A stretch of 63,148 nt of DNA from Dehalococcoidia bacterium (GTDB lineage: Bacteria > Chloroflexota > Dehalococcoidia > DSTF01 > JACRBR01), in assembly GCA_021731085.1 (NCBI GenBank), contig JAKFYB010000033.1, positions 1-63,148 of the forward strand, written 5' to 3'. Positions within the stretch are counted from its first letter, which is position 1. Each line of letters opens with the position of its first letter. Shown here piece by piece: positions 44,543 through 53,535 of the stretch. A program made the position numbers and the translations under genes. The notes beneath the pieces were generated by a model, which saw only the letters and a list, made by a program, of their open reading frames with translations, had not been told where the DNA came from and did no database searches.

Positions 44543-46153
44543 ATGACTGACACAGCCACTGTACGACAGCGCAACGTCATCTTCGTCCTCGTCGACGACC
44601 TCCGCTACGACGCGATGGGCTTCGTCCGCCCGAAGCTCCAGACGCCGAACATTGACCGCTTGGCGGAGAGCGGTGCGCATTTCAAGAACGCGTTCGTAAC
44701 GTCATCGCTGTGTGCACCCAGTCGCGCGACGATCCTCACCGGCCTTTCGATGCGCAACCACGGCATCGTCGACAACAACCGCGCGTCCGAGGACGGCTTT
44801 ACGTACTTCCCGCAGTACATGCAGGACGCCGGCTATCGGACGGGGTTCTTCGGCAAATGGCATTTCGGCGCGCCGACGACGAAGCCACGGCCCGGATTCG
44901 ATCGCTGGGTGAGCTTCGCCGGCCAAGGGAGCTACTGGCCCACGACGTACATGTCGCAGCGCGACATCGCCGCGGGCAAGCGCCACATGCTCAATGTCGG
45001 TGGCGAGAAAGTTCCGCAGAAGGGCTACATCACCGACGAACTGACCGACTACGCCCTCGACTGGCTGCGCGACAGCGCCGATCAGAGTCAGCCGTTCTTC
45101 TGCTATCTCTCGCACAAGGCCGTGCACTCGATGGCCATCCCACCGCCGCGTCACGCGGACCAGTACGCCGACACAGCGTTCGAGATCCCGCTGAGCGCGG
45201 CCGCTTCCGAAGACAACGACGCCGGCAAGCCGCTCTGGGTGCAGAATCAGCGCAACAGCTGGCACGGCGTTGACTTCGTCTATCACACCGACATCCCGAT
45301 CAACGAGTACATGCGCGACTACTACCGCACGCTCTCCGCCGTTGATGACAGCCTCGGCCGCATACTGGACTGGCTCGAGGAGACGGATCAGGCCGACAAC
45401 ACAACCGTCATCTTCACCAGCGATAACGGCTACATGGAGGGCGAGCACGGCCTCATCGACAAGCGCAATGCGTACGAGGAGTCGATGCGCATCCCGCTCG
45501 TCATATCGGCCCCCGGCGTCATCGCGCCCGGCACTGTGATCGAAAGCAGCGTCACAAGCCTCGACTTCGCACCGACGCTGCTCGACAGTGCCGGCATCGC
45601 ATCACCGCCGCAGTTCGAAGGGCGAAGCATCCTGCCGTTGGCGAGTGGTGAGTTTGCAGCCGATGCGTGGGACGAGGACGTGATCTACGAGTACTACTGG
45701 GAGTGGAACTTCCCTCAGACACCGACCACGTTCGCCATCCGCACGCGCGACTTCAAGTACATCCAGTACCACGGTGTCTGGGACACAGAAGAGCTCTACG
45801 ATATCCAGAACGACCCGAAGGAAATGCACAACCTCATCGACGACGACGGCTACGTCGAAACGAAGATTGATCTTCGCCGCCGTCTCTACGAAGGGCTAGC
45901 TGATCAAAGCGGCGGTCACACGATCCCGTACAACGAGCGCTACAACGCCGGCGTCGTCTACCGGCGCCGCAGCGGCTCACCCGTTGCCGAGTTCCCTGAA
46001 TCCTGGAATCGCGACGCAGACGCCACCGACCTCATGGACGGCCTCATCCCCGACGGCGCACTAAAGTCCCGTCTGAAGGAAGCCAACGCCATGCCTCAGT
46101 TCTGGATCGGCCCGCACGAGCGGGGCGACGAAGATACGCCCGAGCTAAGCTAG
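44543..46153 (+). CDS. Sulfatase (formylglycine-dependent)
   Basis: A 536-residue alkaline-phosphatase-fold sulfatase. The N-terminal metal Asp pair is in VLVDDLRYD, and the modification site is LCAPSRATILTGL with Cys57 in the CxPSR motif, which must be oxidised to formylglycine by FGE or anSME (no such gene in the window). HFGAPTTKP, FTSDNGYMEGEHG and the C-terminal DLYNDPKEMHNL-like segment are typical of arylsulfatase/choline sulfatase-like enzymes. There is no clear signal peptide. It could release sulfate from sulfate esters for the assimilation cluster nearby. Its stop overlaps the stop of the convergent antiporter gene. Confidence 0.92.
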   Translation: MTDTATVRQRNVIFVLVDDLRYDAMGFVRPKLQTPNIDRLAESGAHFKNAFVTSSLCAPSRATILTGLSMRNHGIVDNNRASEDGFTYFPQYMQDAGYRTGFFGKWHFGAPTTKPRPGFDRWVSFAGQGSYWPTTYMSQRDIAAGKRHMLNVGGEKVPQKGYITDELTDYALDWLRDSADQSQPFFCYLSHKAVHSMAIPPPRHADQYADTAFEIPLSAAASEDNDAGKPLWVQNQRNSWHGVDFVYHTDIPINEYMRDYYRTLSAVDDSLGRILDWLEETDQADNTTVIFTSDNGYMEGEHGLIDKRNAYEESMRIPLVISAPGVIAPGTVIESSVTSLDFAPTLLDSAGIASPPQFEGRSILPLASGEFAADAWDEDVIYEYYWEWNFPQTPTTFAIRTRDFKYIQYHGVWDTEELYDIQNDPKEMHNLIDDDGYVETKIDLRRRLYEGLADQSGGHTIPYNERYNAGVVYRRRSGSPVAEFPESWNRDADATDLMDGLIPDGALKSRLKEANAMPQFWIGPHERGDEDTPELS

Positions 46154-47451
46154 ACCTTCGGGCGTGATGTCCCGAATACGCGGACACGGCTCGTCGAAAG
46201 ATCGCTCGCTTGCCGGCCCTCGGGAGTCGAGGGATCGGCGGCAAGCGCGTCGGCATGACGCGCGTACCAGCGCACACCGAACTGCGCGGTAAGACCATGC
46301 ACGACTGCGCTGAGGAACACCGTCCATGCCACGACGCGGAAGATGATCTCGTGCGTCGCGAGGATCTCCTTCTCCAGCACCATGAACGCAAAGACGATTG
46401 ACGCGAGGCCGCGCGGGCCAAACCAGCCCATGAATGCCACGGTCGACGGTTGGAAGCCGGACCACAGCATCGAAACGGCGACAGAGACCGGACGGATGAC
46501 TGCGAGGCTTAACACGCTGTAGAGGGCGATTTGCCACGTCAGGTGGTCGATCGCGTCGCCCACAAACACCGCCCCGAAGATGACAAAGGTTGCGATCATC
46601 AACAACTGCGACGCCTGCTCAGAGAACTCGAAGTAATGGAGGTTTTCGTTGCGGGCGACGTTGCCGTACACGATGCCGGCGACGAACGCGGCGATGAACG
46701 CGTTGCCCTCGACGACGGTAGACAGCGCAAACACGAACACCGGTACCGCAGCGACACCGATGCGCGCGAAGTCCTCCGATATCCAGCCCGCACGCAGCGC
46801 GCGCCCCGCAATGACTGCCGCGAGTATTCCTACACCAATCCCGATGCCAGCTCCGTAAGCGATCTCCTTCAATGCGAACGACATCTGGAATCCGTCGTGC
46901 GTTGCTTCGCCAGCAGCGGCCGCGAGGAACACCGTGACAAGTGGCGTCACAATGCCGTCATTGAGTCCGCTTTCCACGCTGAGCGATTGGCGGATGCGGT
47001 TCGGGACGCGGTTGTCGATCACGACGCCCTGGCTGAGCGCCGCATCCGTAGGCGCGAGAATCACAGCGATGAGGCATGCCTCGGCGAGCGTGAGCGCGTT
47101 GCCGAGCAACAGTGCGGCGAGGATCCCCAGCACAATCGTCAGAGGTAGGCCGATCCCGAGCAGCCTCGCAGGCGTGCTCCCATTGCGGCGCAGCACACCC
47201 CAGTCGATCAGGGCGGCATCGTTGAACAGCACCATCACGAGCGTGATCTCCACCAGGAAGTGCACCCTCTCGTTCTCGATGTTGAGCTCGAGGACGCCGA
47301 GTCCGTCGTGTCCCATGAGGAGACCGAACCCGATGAAGAGCATCGGTGCGCTGATGATGGTGGTCGCGAGGCGCGCAGATATCAGGGCGTAGACCCCAAC
47401 GAACGCACTGATGATGGCAATGTCTTGCAGGGCGACTCCAGGGGCGATCAT
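46150..47451 (-). CDS. Na+/H+ antiporter (CPA1 family)
   Basis: About 433 residues with ~12-13 membrane helices. The transport-site motifs are present: APTDAALSQGVV in one half and SVESGLNDGIVTPLV in the other, the ESxxND hallmark of CPA1 exchangers. A short hydrophilic tail ends the protein. The frame is open for 26 codons upstream, but ATG 47451 (MIAPGVALQDIAII) fits the family start better. Converges with the sulfatase gene (4-bp overlap) and diverges from the sulfite reductase gene. Confidence 0.9.
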   Translation of the reverse strand: MIAPGVALQDIAIISAFVGVYALISARLATTIISAPMLFIGFGLLMGHDGLGVLELNIENERVHFLVEITLVMVLFNDAALIDWGVLRRNGSTPARLLGIGLPLTIVLGILAALLLGNALTLAEACLIAVILAPTDAALSQGVVIDNRVPNRIRQSLSVESGLNDGIVTPLVTVFLAAAAGEATHDGFQMSFALKEIAYGAGIGIGVGILAAVIAGRALRAGWISEDFARIGVAAVPVFVFALSTVVEGNAFIAAFVAGIVYGNVARNENLHYFEFSEQASQLLMIATFVIFGAVFVGDAIDHLTWQIALYSVLSLAVIRPVSVAVSMLWSGFQPSTVAFMGWFGPRGLASIVFAFMVLEKEILATHEIIFRVVAWTVFLSAVVHGLTAQFGVRWYARHADALAADPSTPEGRQASDLSTSRVRVFGTSRPKV

Positions 47452-47557
47452 AGGACAAGGAGGGCGCGCATTCCAGCCAGTGGTTATCTGGCGGCCCACA
47501 TCTCCCACTGCGCCGCTGCGGATTGTCACCCTCCCTCGGATCTAGATACGATAGTGC

Positions 47558-47607
47558 TTGACTCCGTGCAGCATGCTGATCGATAATGTTGACTAAGTTG
47601 GTTAACT
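47558..47607 (+). promoter_or_regulatory. Sulfite reductase promoter with candidate CymR box
   Basis: -35 TTGACT (47558-47563), 18-nt spacer, -10 GATAAT (47582-47587). TGTTGA (47587-47592), 9 bp, TTAACT (47602-47607) forms an imperfect inverted repeat over the predicted transcription start. The same TGTTGA-N9-TTAACT arrangement is found after the -10 box of the cymR-like gene at 53461. GGGAGG at 47626 precedes the ATG. Confidence 0.75.
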
Positions 47608-47637
47608 AAGCAGATTAGCCTCGATGGGAGGCCCATT

Positions 47638-49416
47638 ATGGTCACTGAGACGCGCCCAGCATCAGAATTCGCCGTCGACGCCTCCAACGATCCAATCGTG
47701 AAGGCCGAGATCGACAACTTCGAGCGCGAAGTCCTGGAATGGCGCGCTGGCGAGGGCCTTGGCGATGATTTCCGGCCGTTCCGCCTGCAGCACGGCACCT
47801 ACGGCCAGCGCCAGATGAACCGCCAGATGATGCGCATCAAGGTGCCCCACGGCACGATGACGCCGGAGCAGCTCCATGCTGTCGCCGATTGCGCGGAGTG
47901 GTATACGGCGCGCCAGCTCGGCCACGTGACGACGCGCCAGGCGATCCAGCTCCACTTCGTGATGCTTGAGGATTCCCCGAAGGTCATGCGTCGTCTCGCC
48001 GAGGTCGGCATGACCACGCGCGAGGCCTGTGGCCACACCGTCCGCAACGTCACCGCCGACCCGCTGAGCGGCATCCACGAAGACACCGTCTTCGACGTGA
48101 CGCCGTACGCCGAAGCCGCGATGCGCTACTTCCTGCGCAACGCGACGAACCAGAAGCTCCCCCGCAAGTTCAAGATCACATACTCCGCCAGCGAAGCCGA
48201 CCGCGGTCTCATCCCCATGCACGACTTCGGTCTGATGGCCGTCGAGCGCAACGGCGAGAAGGGCTTCCGCATGAGTGTCGGCGGCGGTCTCGGCGCCGCA
48301 CCGCGCATGGCCGACGTGCTTTCAGAGTGGGTGCCCGTCAACGAGCAACTCCGCAGCATCGAAGCCGCCATCAAGGTCTGGGATCGCCTCGGCGAGCGCC
48401 GCAACAAGAACAAGGCGCGCATCAAGTTCCTCGTCGGCAAGATCGGCATCGAAGAGTTCACGCGCCTTTGGAAGCTCGAGCTCGAGACGCTGCCTCCCTC
48501 CAGCGACCAGCGCTACCGCGAGCCGGATTTCACGCTCATCGAAGAGAAGCCAGCGTACGGCTCATGGGCCTCTCGCAACGGCGGCGTGCACAAGCAGCGC
48601 GAAGGCTTTGACGTGTGGCGTCGCACCAACGCGATCAAGCAGAAGGACGCCGGTTACCACACCGTCTATGTGCTCCTCCCGATCGGCGACGCAAACGTCG
48701 AGCAGATGCACGCGCTCGCCGAGATGGCGCGCAAGTACGCCGGTGGCCACATCCGCACAGCAGCATCACAGAACTACGTCCTGCGCTGGGTGCACGAAGA
48801 CGACCTGCCCGCCGTCCACAGTGAACTCGTCGACATCGGTCTCGCGGAAGACCACGCGATGACGATCACGGACGTCATCACCTGCCCGGGCGCCGACACA
48901 TGCGCGATCGGCGTCACATCATCGAAGGGCCTCGGCACGGAGATCCGCCAGCGCCTGACCGCAGCCAACGGCAAGTACCACGATGATCCGTTCGTGAACA
49001 ACATCCGCATCAACATCAGCGGCTGCCCGAACTCGTGCGGCCAACACCACATCGCCGACATCGGCTTCTACGGCATGGCCATCCGCGTCGGCGAGCGCCA
49101 GATCCCTGCGGTACAGCTCATGCTCGGTGGCAACGCCGTCGGCACCGGCAAGCTTGCGAAGATCACGATGAAGCTTCCCGCGAAGAACGCGCCCGATGTC
49201 GTCGAGCGCCTTATCGAGACGTACGTCGGCGAACGCAGTGACGGAGAGAAGTTCGCAGGTTGGGCCGAGCGCAAGGGCACCGCCGCCGTTCAGGAACTGC
49301 TCGCCGACTACAAGATCGTCCCCGAATTCGCGAAGGACCCGATGGCCTACGTCGACTGGGGCCAGACAAAGTTCTTCACGCTTGACGACATGGGTGAGGG
49401 CGAGTGCGCGGTCTAG
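47638..49416 (+). CDS. Ferredoxin-type nitrite/sulfite reductase, likely sulfite reductase
   Basis: A 592-residue siroheme-[4Fe-4S] reductase that takes sulfite to sulfide (or nitrite to ammonia) with six electrons. The cluster ligands are Cys416-x5-Cys422 (TCPGADTC) and Cys463-x3-Cys467 (GCPNSC). The two-fold ferritin-like halves include RLQHGTYGQRQMNRQMMRIK and HVTTRQAIQLHF. Context (next to cysH, cysC, sat) makes the sulfite role far more likely. The GGGAGG ribosome site is strong, and a promoter plus candidate CymR operator lie upstream. First gene of the sulfur cluster. Confidence 0.93.
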   Translation: MVTETRPASEFAVDASNDPIVKAEIDNFEREVLEWRAGEGLGDDFRPFRLQHGTYGQRQMNRQMMRIKVPHGTMTPEQLHAVADCAEWYTARQLGHVTTRQAIQLHFVMLEDSPKVMRRLAEVGMTTREACGHTVRNVTADPLSGIHEDTVFDVTPYAEAAMRYFLRNATNQKLPRKFKITYSASEADRGLIPMHDFGLMAVERNGEKGFRMSVGGGLGAAPRMADVLSEWVPVNEQLRSIEAAIKVWDRLGERRNKNKARIKFLVGKIGIEEFTRLWKLELETLPPSSDQRYREPDFTLIEEKPAYGSWASRNGGVHKQREGFDVWRRTNAIKQKDAGYHTVYVLLPIGDANVEQMHALAEMARKYAGGHIRTAASQNYVLRWVHEDDLPAVHSELVDIGLAEDHAMTITDVITCPGADTCAIGVTSSKGLGTEIRQRLTAANGKYHDDPFVNNIRINISGCPNSCGQHHIADIGFYGMAIRVGERQIPAVQLMLGGNAVGTGKLAKITMKLPAKNAPDVVERLIETYVGERSDGEKFAGWAERKGTAAVQELLADYKIVPEFAKDPMAYVDWGQTKFFTLDDMGEGECAV

Positions 49417-49425
49417 GCTGATGTA

Positions 49426-49487
49426 GCGCGGGCCTTCAGCCCGCGCAGCTGACCAAGGTTGTAGGGGCGGCCCTATGTGGCCGCCCT
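49426..49487 (+). repeat. Adjacent family A and family B hairpins
   Basis: A: GCGCGGGC (49426-49433), loop CTTCA, GCCCGCGC (49439-49446). B: GGGCGGCC (49465-49472), loop CTATGT, GGCCGCCC (49479-49486), with lead TTGTAGG. They lie inside the presumed sulfur transcript between the sulfite reductase and cysH genes. Confidence 0.85.
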
Positions 49488-49519
49488 CATCGTGCAAGAG
49501 GAAAGATCGTAAACAGAAG

Positions 49520-50287
49520 ATGACGGTACAACAGACGGACGCGCGCCCGACAGCCGAGCAACTCATCGCGATGTCCGCATCTCTCGAAGGCAAGACGCCG
49601 CAGGAGATCCTCCAGTGGGCGGCGCGCGAGTATCAGCCGGGCCTTGCGCTCGCGTGCTCGTTCGGTGGCCCCTCCGGCATGGTGCTGCTCGACATGATGA
49701 TGGGCATCGATCGCAAGGTGGAAGTGTTCTACCTCGACACCGACTTTCTCTTCCCCGAGACGTATCGCCTTCGCGACGTCTGTGCGAAGGCGTACGGCAT
49801 TCAGCCAGCGGGCTACATGTCGCTGCTGACGCCGTTCCAGCAGGAACAGAAGCACGGGAAAGCACTCTGGGAGCGCGACCCCGACCTCTGCTGCCAGATC
49901 CGCAAGGTCGAACCCAATGCGCGAGCTCTCGAACGGAAGAAGGCATGGATCAGCGGGCTCCGGCGTGATCAGAGCGCGACCCGCAAGGACATCCAGATCG
50001 TCGAGTGGGACGACAAGTTCAACCTGCTGAAGATCAACCCGCTCGCTGCGTGGACGGAGTCGCAGGTTTGGACATACATCCTCGATCACAGCGTTCCGTA
50101 CAACGAACTGCACGACCACAACTACCCCAGCATCGGCTGCACAAACTGCACTAAGCCCGTCCTGCCCGGCGACGACGCGCGCAGTGGACGCTGGCAGGGC
50201 CAGGACAAGGTCGAGTGTGGCTTGCACGTCCCCGACGGACAGACCGCAGGCTACAATCGCCTGCACGAAGACGGGGAGGGTGCCTAA
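49520..50287 (+). CDS. cysH: Adenylyl-sulfate (APS) reductase, [4Fe-4S] type
   Basis: A 255-residue CysH-family thiol reductase making sulfite from an activated sulfate. It has the four Cys that bind a [4Fe-4S] cluster in APS-type enzymes (Cys124-Cys125 in DLCCQIRKVEP and Cys207-x2-Cys210 in GCTNCTKP), which PAPS-only enzymes such as E. coli CysH lack. The nucleophile is Cys233 in KVECGLHVPDG. Nucleotide loop SFGGPSG is present. The start is ATG 49520; the frame is open 15 codons upstream. APS is therefore the expected substrate, although an APS kinase gene follows. Confidence 0.94.
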   Translation: MTVQQTDARPTAEQLIAMSASLEGKTPQEILQWAAREYQPGLALACSFGGPSGMVLLDMMMGIDRKVEVFYLDTDFLFPETYRLRDVCAKAYGIQPAGYMSLLTPFQQEQKHGKALWERDPDLCCQIRKVEPNARALERKKAWISGLRRDQSATRKDIQIVEWDDKFNLLKINPLAAWTESQVWTYILDHSVPYNELHDHNYPSIGCTNCTKPVLPGDDARSGRWQGQDKVECGLHVPDGQTAGYNRLHEDGEGA

Positions 50288-50290
50288 CGC

Positions 50291-50422
50291 ATGTAGGGGC
50301 GCAGCCTGCTGTGCGCGCTCCGACCGGAAGAACCTTAGCGGGCGCCCTTCAGCGCACGCCGTTGTGAGAAAACGCAGCGACACAAGAACGAACGATGTAG
50401 GGGCGGCCCTATGTGGCCGCCC
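50291..50422 (+). repeat. Family B hairpins in cysH-cysC gap
   Basis: A B-type unit ATGTAGGGGCGCAGCCTGC...GCGCGCTC starts at 50291, a worn A-like unit TAGCGGGCGCCCTTCAGCGC follows at ~50336, and a perfect B hairpin lies at 50401-50422 (GGGCGGCC, loop CTATGT, GGCCGCCC), identical in stem and loop to the one at 49465. They fill the gap of 173 bp. Confidence 0.8.
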
Positions 50423-50460
50423 GGATCATGCACGAATCGAATCAATGAGAGGAAATCAAC

Positions 50461-51009
50461 GTGGGACAAAAAGGATTCACCGTCTGGTTCACCGGCCTGT
50501 CCGGCGCAGGCAAGACCACCATTGCGGACGCAATCGAACCGATCCTCCGCGAGCGCGGCATCACCAAGCTCGAGAAGCTCGACGGCGATGTCGTGCGCAC
50601 GCATCTGAGCAAGGGCCTCGGCTTCAGCAAGGAAGACCGCGACACCAACATCCGCCGCATCGGCTGGGTCGCCGAAGTCCTCACCCGCAACGGCGTCTGC
50701 GTACTCGCCTCAGCGATCTCGCCCTACAAGGAGATCCGCGACGAAGTGAAGACGAACATCGGCGATTTCGTCGAGGTATACGTCGAGTGCTCGATCCCGG
50801 AGCTGACACGCCGCGACGTGAAGGGCTTGTACGAGAAAGCCATCAAGGGTGAAATCGCGAACTTCACCGGCGTCAGCGACCCCTACGAAGCGCCCGAAAA
50901 CCCGACTGTCAAGGTGAACTCCGAGCACGAAGAACTCGAAGAGTCCGTCGCGAAGGTGCTCGCCAAGCTCGAAGAGCTTGGCTACGTCCCCGCGAAGGCC
51001 ACAGCGTAG
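50461..51009 (+). CDS. cysC: Adenylyl-sulfate kinase (APS kinase)
   Basis: A 182-residue P-loop kinase (GLSGAGKTT, residues 12-20) that phosphorylates APS to [30 protein letters not shown] and [14 protein letters not shown] are canonical substrate segments, so it should be active. GTG start with GAGGAAA upstream. Because the CysH here looks APS-specific, the PAPS may go to sulfotransferases or the CysH may accept both. Sulfated compounds would also fit the sulfatase at 44.5 kb. Confidence 0.95.
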   Translation: MGQKGFTVWFTGLSGAGKTTIADAIEPILRERGITKLEKLDGDVVRTHLSKGLGFSKEDRDTNIRRIGWVAEVLTRNGVCVLASAISPYKEIRDEVKTNIGDFVEVYVECSIPELTRRDVKGLYEKAIKGEIANFTGVSDPYEAPENPTVKVNSEHEELEESVAKVLAKLEELGYVPAKATA

Positions 51010-51112
51010 GAATCGACCAACGCCCGTTGCTGCCCCAATGTTCGTTCTCGCCTTCAGGCGTCGCGAACAGCCTACCGACGACTGAAGACCGACGACTGGA
51101 GACCAACAACCA

Positions 51113-52294
51113 ATGCCCAACGGAACCGAACAAGGACTCATCGAGCCGCACGGCGGCAAACTAAACCCGCGCGAAGTCACCGGCGACGCCGCGAAAGCGC
51201 TAGCCGACAAGGCGAAGTCACTCCCGCAGCGCCAGCTCAACTCGCGCGAACTCTCCGACCTCGAACTGCTCGCCAACGGTGGCTTCTCACCGATAGACGG
51301 CTTCCTCACCGAGGCCGACTACAAGTCATCGCGCGACACGATGCACCTCTCGAACGGTGTGCCGTGGTCGATCCCCGTGACACTCAGCGCGTCGAAGGAA
51401 CAGGCCAACTCGTACAAGGGCGACATCGCCCTCACGGACGTAGACGGCACTCCTCTCGCCATCATGACCGTCGCCGAGACGTTCTCGTACGACAAGAAGG
51501 ACGAAGCCAACAAGGTTTTCCGCACCGAAGAGGACAAGCACCCCGGCGTCGCCGCCCTCTACGCGCAGGAAGAACTCCTCATCGGCGGCCCCGTCCAGAT
51601 CTTCAAGCGCCCGGAGAACCCAACCTTCCCCGAGTACCGCCTCGACCCCGCACAAACGCGCGCAGCCTTCGTCGAGCGCGGGTGGAAGCGAGTCGTCGGA
51701 TTCCAGACGCGCAACCCTGTCCACCGCGCACACGAGTACATCCAGAAGGCCGCCCTCGAGATCACAGACGGCCTCCTGCTGCACCCCCTCGTCGGCGACA
51801 CAAAGTCCGATGACATCCCCGCCGACGTCCGCATGGACTGCTACCGCGTCCTGCTCGAAAACTACTACCCCGCCGACCGCGTGCTGCTGTCCGTGTTGCC
51901 CGCCGCGATGCGTTACGCCGGCCCGCGCGAGGCCATCTTCCACGCCATCATGCGCAAGAACTACGGCTGCTCGCACTTCATCGTCGGCCGCGATCACGCC
52001 GGTGTCGGCAAGTACTACGGCACGTACGACGCTCAGCTGATCTTCAGCGAGTTCGATGCGCAGAAGCTCGGCATCATACCGCTGTTCTTCGAGCACACGT
52101 TCTTCTGCAAGCGCTGCGAAGGCATGGCCTCCACAAAGACATGTCCGCACGGCGCGGACGACCGCATCGCCCTCAGCGGCACGCAGGTCCGGGAGTTCCT
52201 CACACAGGGCAAGGAGCCTCCGCATGAGTTCTCGCGTCCCGAAGTCGCGCAAGTGCTGATCAAGGCAGAGCGCGCGAAGGCGAGCGCAGGCTAG
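51113..52294 (+). CDS. sat: Sulfate adenylyltransferase (ATP sulfurylase)
   Basis: A 393-residue homomeric ATP sulfurylase making APS from sulfate and ATP. Active-site motifs are [14 protein letters not shown] and [19 protein letters not shown]-terminal Cys/His cluster ([16 protein letters not shown]) is a zinc site found in bacterial and archaeal dissimilatory-like Sat enzymes. It is the first step of the pathway encoded by its neighbours. GGAG precedes the ATG; the gap after cysC (103 bp) has a repetitive GACCGACGACTGGAGACC stretch. Confidence 0.96.
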   Translation: MPNGTEQGLIEPHGGKLNPREVTGDAAKALADKAKSLPQRQLNSRELSDLELLANGGFSPIDGFLTEADYKSSRDTMHLSNGVPWSIPVTLSASKEQANSYKGDIALTDVDGTPLAIMTVAETFSYDKKDEANKVFRTEEDKHPGVAALYAQEELLIGGPVQIFKRPENPTFPEYRLDPAQTRAAFVERGWKRVVGFQTRNPVHRAHEYIQKAALEITDGLLLHPLVGDTKSDDIPADVRMDCYRVLLENYYPADRVLLSVLPAAMRYAGPREAIFHAIMRKNYGCSHFIVGRDHAGVGKYYGTYDAQLIFSEFDAQKLGIIPLFFEHTFFCKRCEGMASTKTCPHGADDRIALSGTQVREFLTQGKEPPHEFSRPEVAQVLIKAERAKASAG

Positions 52295-52298
52295 CGTT

Positions 52299-53423
52299 AT
52301 GACCGACGACGCCGGGCCCGCCGCGGCCGCAACCGTGCCGCCGCGCGCGCCTGGCGATCATCACACAATCGACACTGCGCGTTTGGCTGCGAGCATTGCC
52401 GTGCGCGTGCTGTACGTGATAGCCGCGCTCGCGATATTCATCCTCGCGCTCCAACTGTTGAAGACCGGTGCCGCCGGTCTCAAGCCCATCCTCGAACGCT
52501 TCGACGTGGAGGGCACGGCGAACAGCGTCGGATTCGGCTGGTTGGGTTCGTACATCGTGCTGAGCGGCTCGCCGGTCGCCGCAATCTCCCTCACGCTGTT
52601 CTCGCAGGATGTGCTGTCGGAGGGCGAAACGTTTGCGATGATCAACGGCTCCCGCATGGGCGCGTCGTTCATCGTGCTCTTCGTGGGCTTCCTCTACTGG
52701 ATTCGCGGCCGCCGCAACCCTGATGGGCTCTACATTGGCGTCGTCGCGCTGCTCGTCGCGTTCTCCCTGTGGGGGCCTGTCATCCCTATCGGACAGTTCA
52801 TCCTTGGCGAGGGCTGGTTCGAGGACGTCCGCTTCGGTAGCCCGGGTGCGCTGACCTCGCTAATCGAGATCATCTACGACCCCATCGTCGAGCGGATGGA
52901 CGAGCACTTGCCGCGTCTCGCGCTGTTCGGCATCGGTATGGCCGTCTTGCTCGCAAGCTTCAGCGTCTTCGACCGCGTGCTTCCGAACTTGGAGACGCCG
53001 GGCCCGCGCTTCGAGCGCTTCGCCGCGTTCTTCCACCAGCGCTACATGATGTTCGTGCTCGGCCTCATCGTCACCGGGATGACCCTGTCCGTGTCGCTCT
53101 CGCTCACGATCCTCGTGCCTCTGACGATGAAGAACTATGTGAAGCGCGACGGCATCATTCCCTACGTCATGGGCGCCAACATCGCGACATGGGTCGACAC
53201 GCTCTTCGCCGCTCTCCTGCTCGACAAGCCAGAAGCCTTCACCATCGTCTTCGTTGAGATGATCACCGGCGCCACCGTCTCGCTCCTCGTCCTCGTCGTC
53301 TTCTACGAGCCCTACAAGCGCATGATCCTCGGCGGCGCGCATCTCGCCACCCGCGACCGCCGCGGCTTCGCCATCTTCCTCGGCGCCATCCTCATCGCAC
53401 CCGTGATTCTCCTGGCCGTCTAG
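52299..53423 (+). CDS. NaPi-cotransporter-like membrane protein, candidate sulfate importer
   Basis: A 374-residue membrane protein with about 8-9 helices, starting 4 bp after sat. It has two related segments (ISLTLFSQDVLSEGETFAMINGSRMGASFIVLFVGF and SLTILVPLTMKNYVKRDGIIPYVMGANIATWVDTLFAALL) arranged like the inverted repeats of Na/Pi cotransporters (PF02690), where GANIGTT-type signatures form the site. No SulP, CysPTWA or CysZ gene is present here, so by position this is the likely sulfate permease. Function is inferred from context; family assignment is from the weak motif match. Confidence 0.62.
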   Translation: MTDDAGPAAAATVPPRAPGDHHTIDTARLAASIAVRVLYVIAALAIFILALQLLKTGAAGLKPILERFDVEGTANSVGFGWLGSYIVLSGSPVAAISLTLFSQDVLSEGETFAMINGSRMGASFIVLFVGFLYWIRGRRNPDGLYIGVVALLVAFSLWGPVIPIGQFILGEGWFEDVRFGSPGALTSLIEIIYDPIVERMDEHLPRLALFGIGMAVLLASFSVFDRVLPNLETPGPRFERFAAFFHQRYMMFVLGLIVTGMTLSVSLSLTILVPLTMKNYVKRDGIIPYVMGANIATWVDTLFAALLLDKPEAFTIVFVEMITGATVSLLVLVVFYEPYKRMILGGAHLATRDRRGFAIFLGAILIAPVILLAV

Positions 53424-53430
53424 CGGCGGC

Positions 53431-53481
53431 TTGCGTAGGCTAGCCGCCCCTCGCTAGAATTGTTGATGTAATCGCTTAACT
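53431..53481 (+). promoter_or_regulatory. cymR-like gene promoter with candidate CymR box
   Basis: -35 TTGCGT (53431-53436), 18-nt spacer, -10 TAGAAT (53455-53460). Immediately after it is TGTTGA (53461-53466), 9 bp, TTAACT (53476-53481), the same half-sites and spacing as at 47587-47607. Position over the transcription start suggests repression. Confidence 0.75.
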
Positions 53482-53535
53482 TTACCGACTTCCCGCCGTT
53501 TCAGATTCGATTCCCCGGGGTGAGGGCCCCACAGC

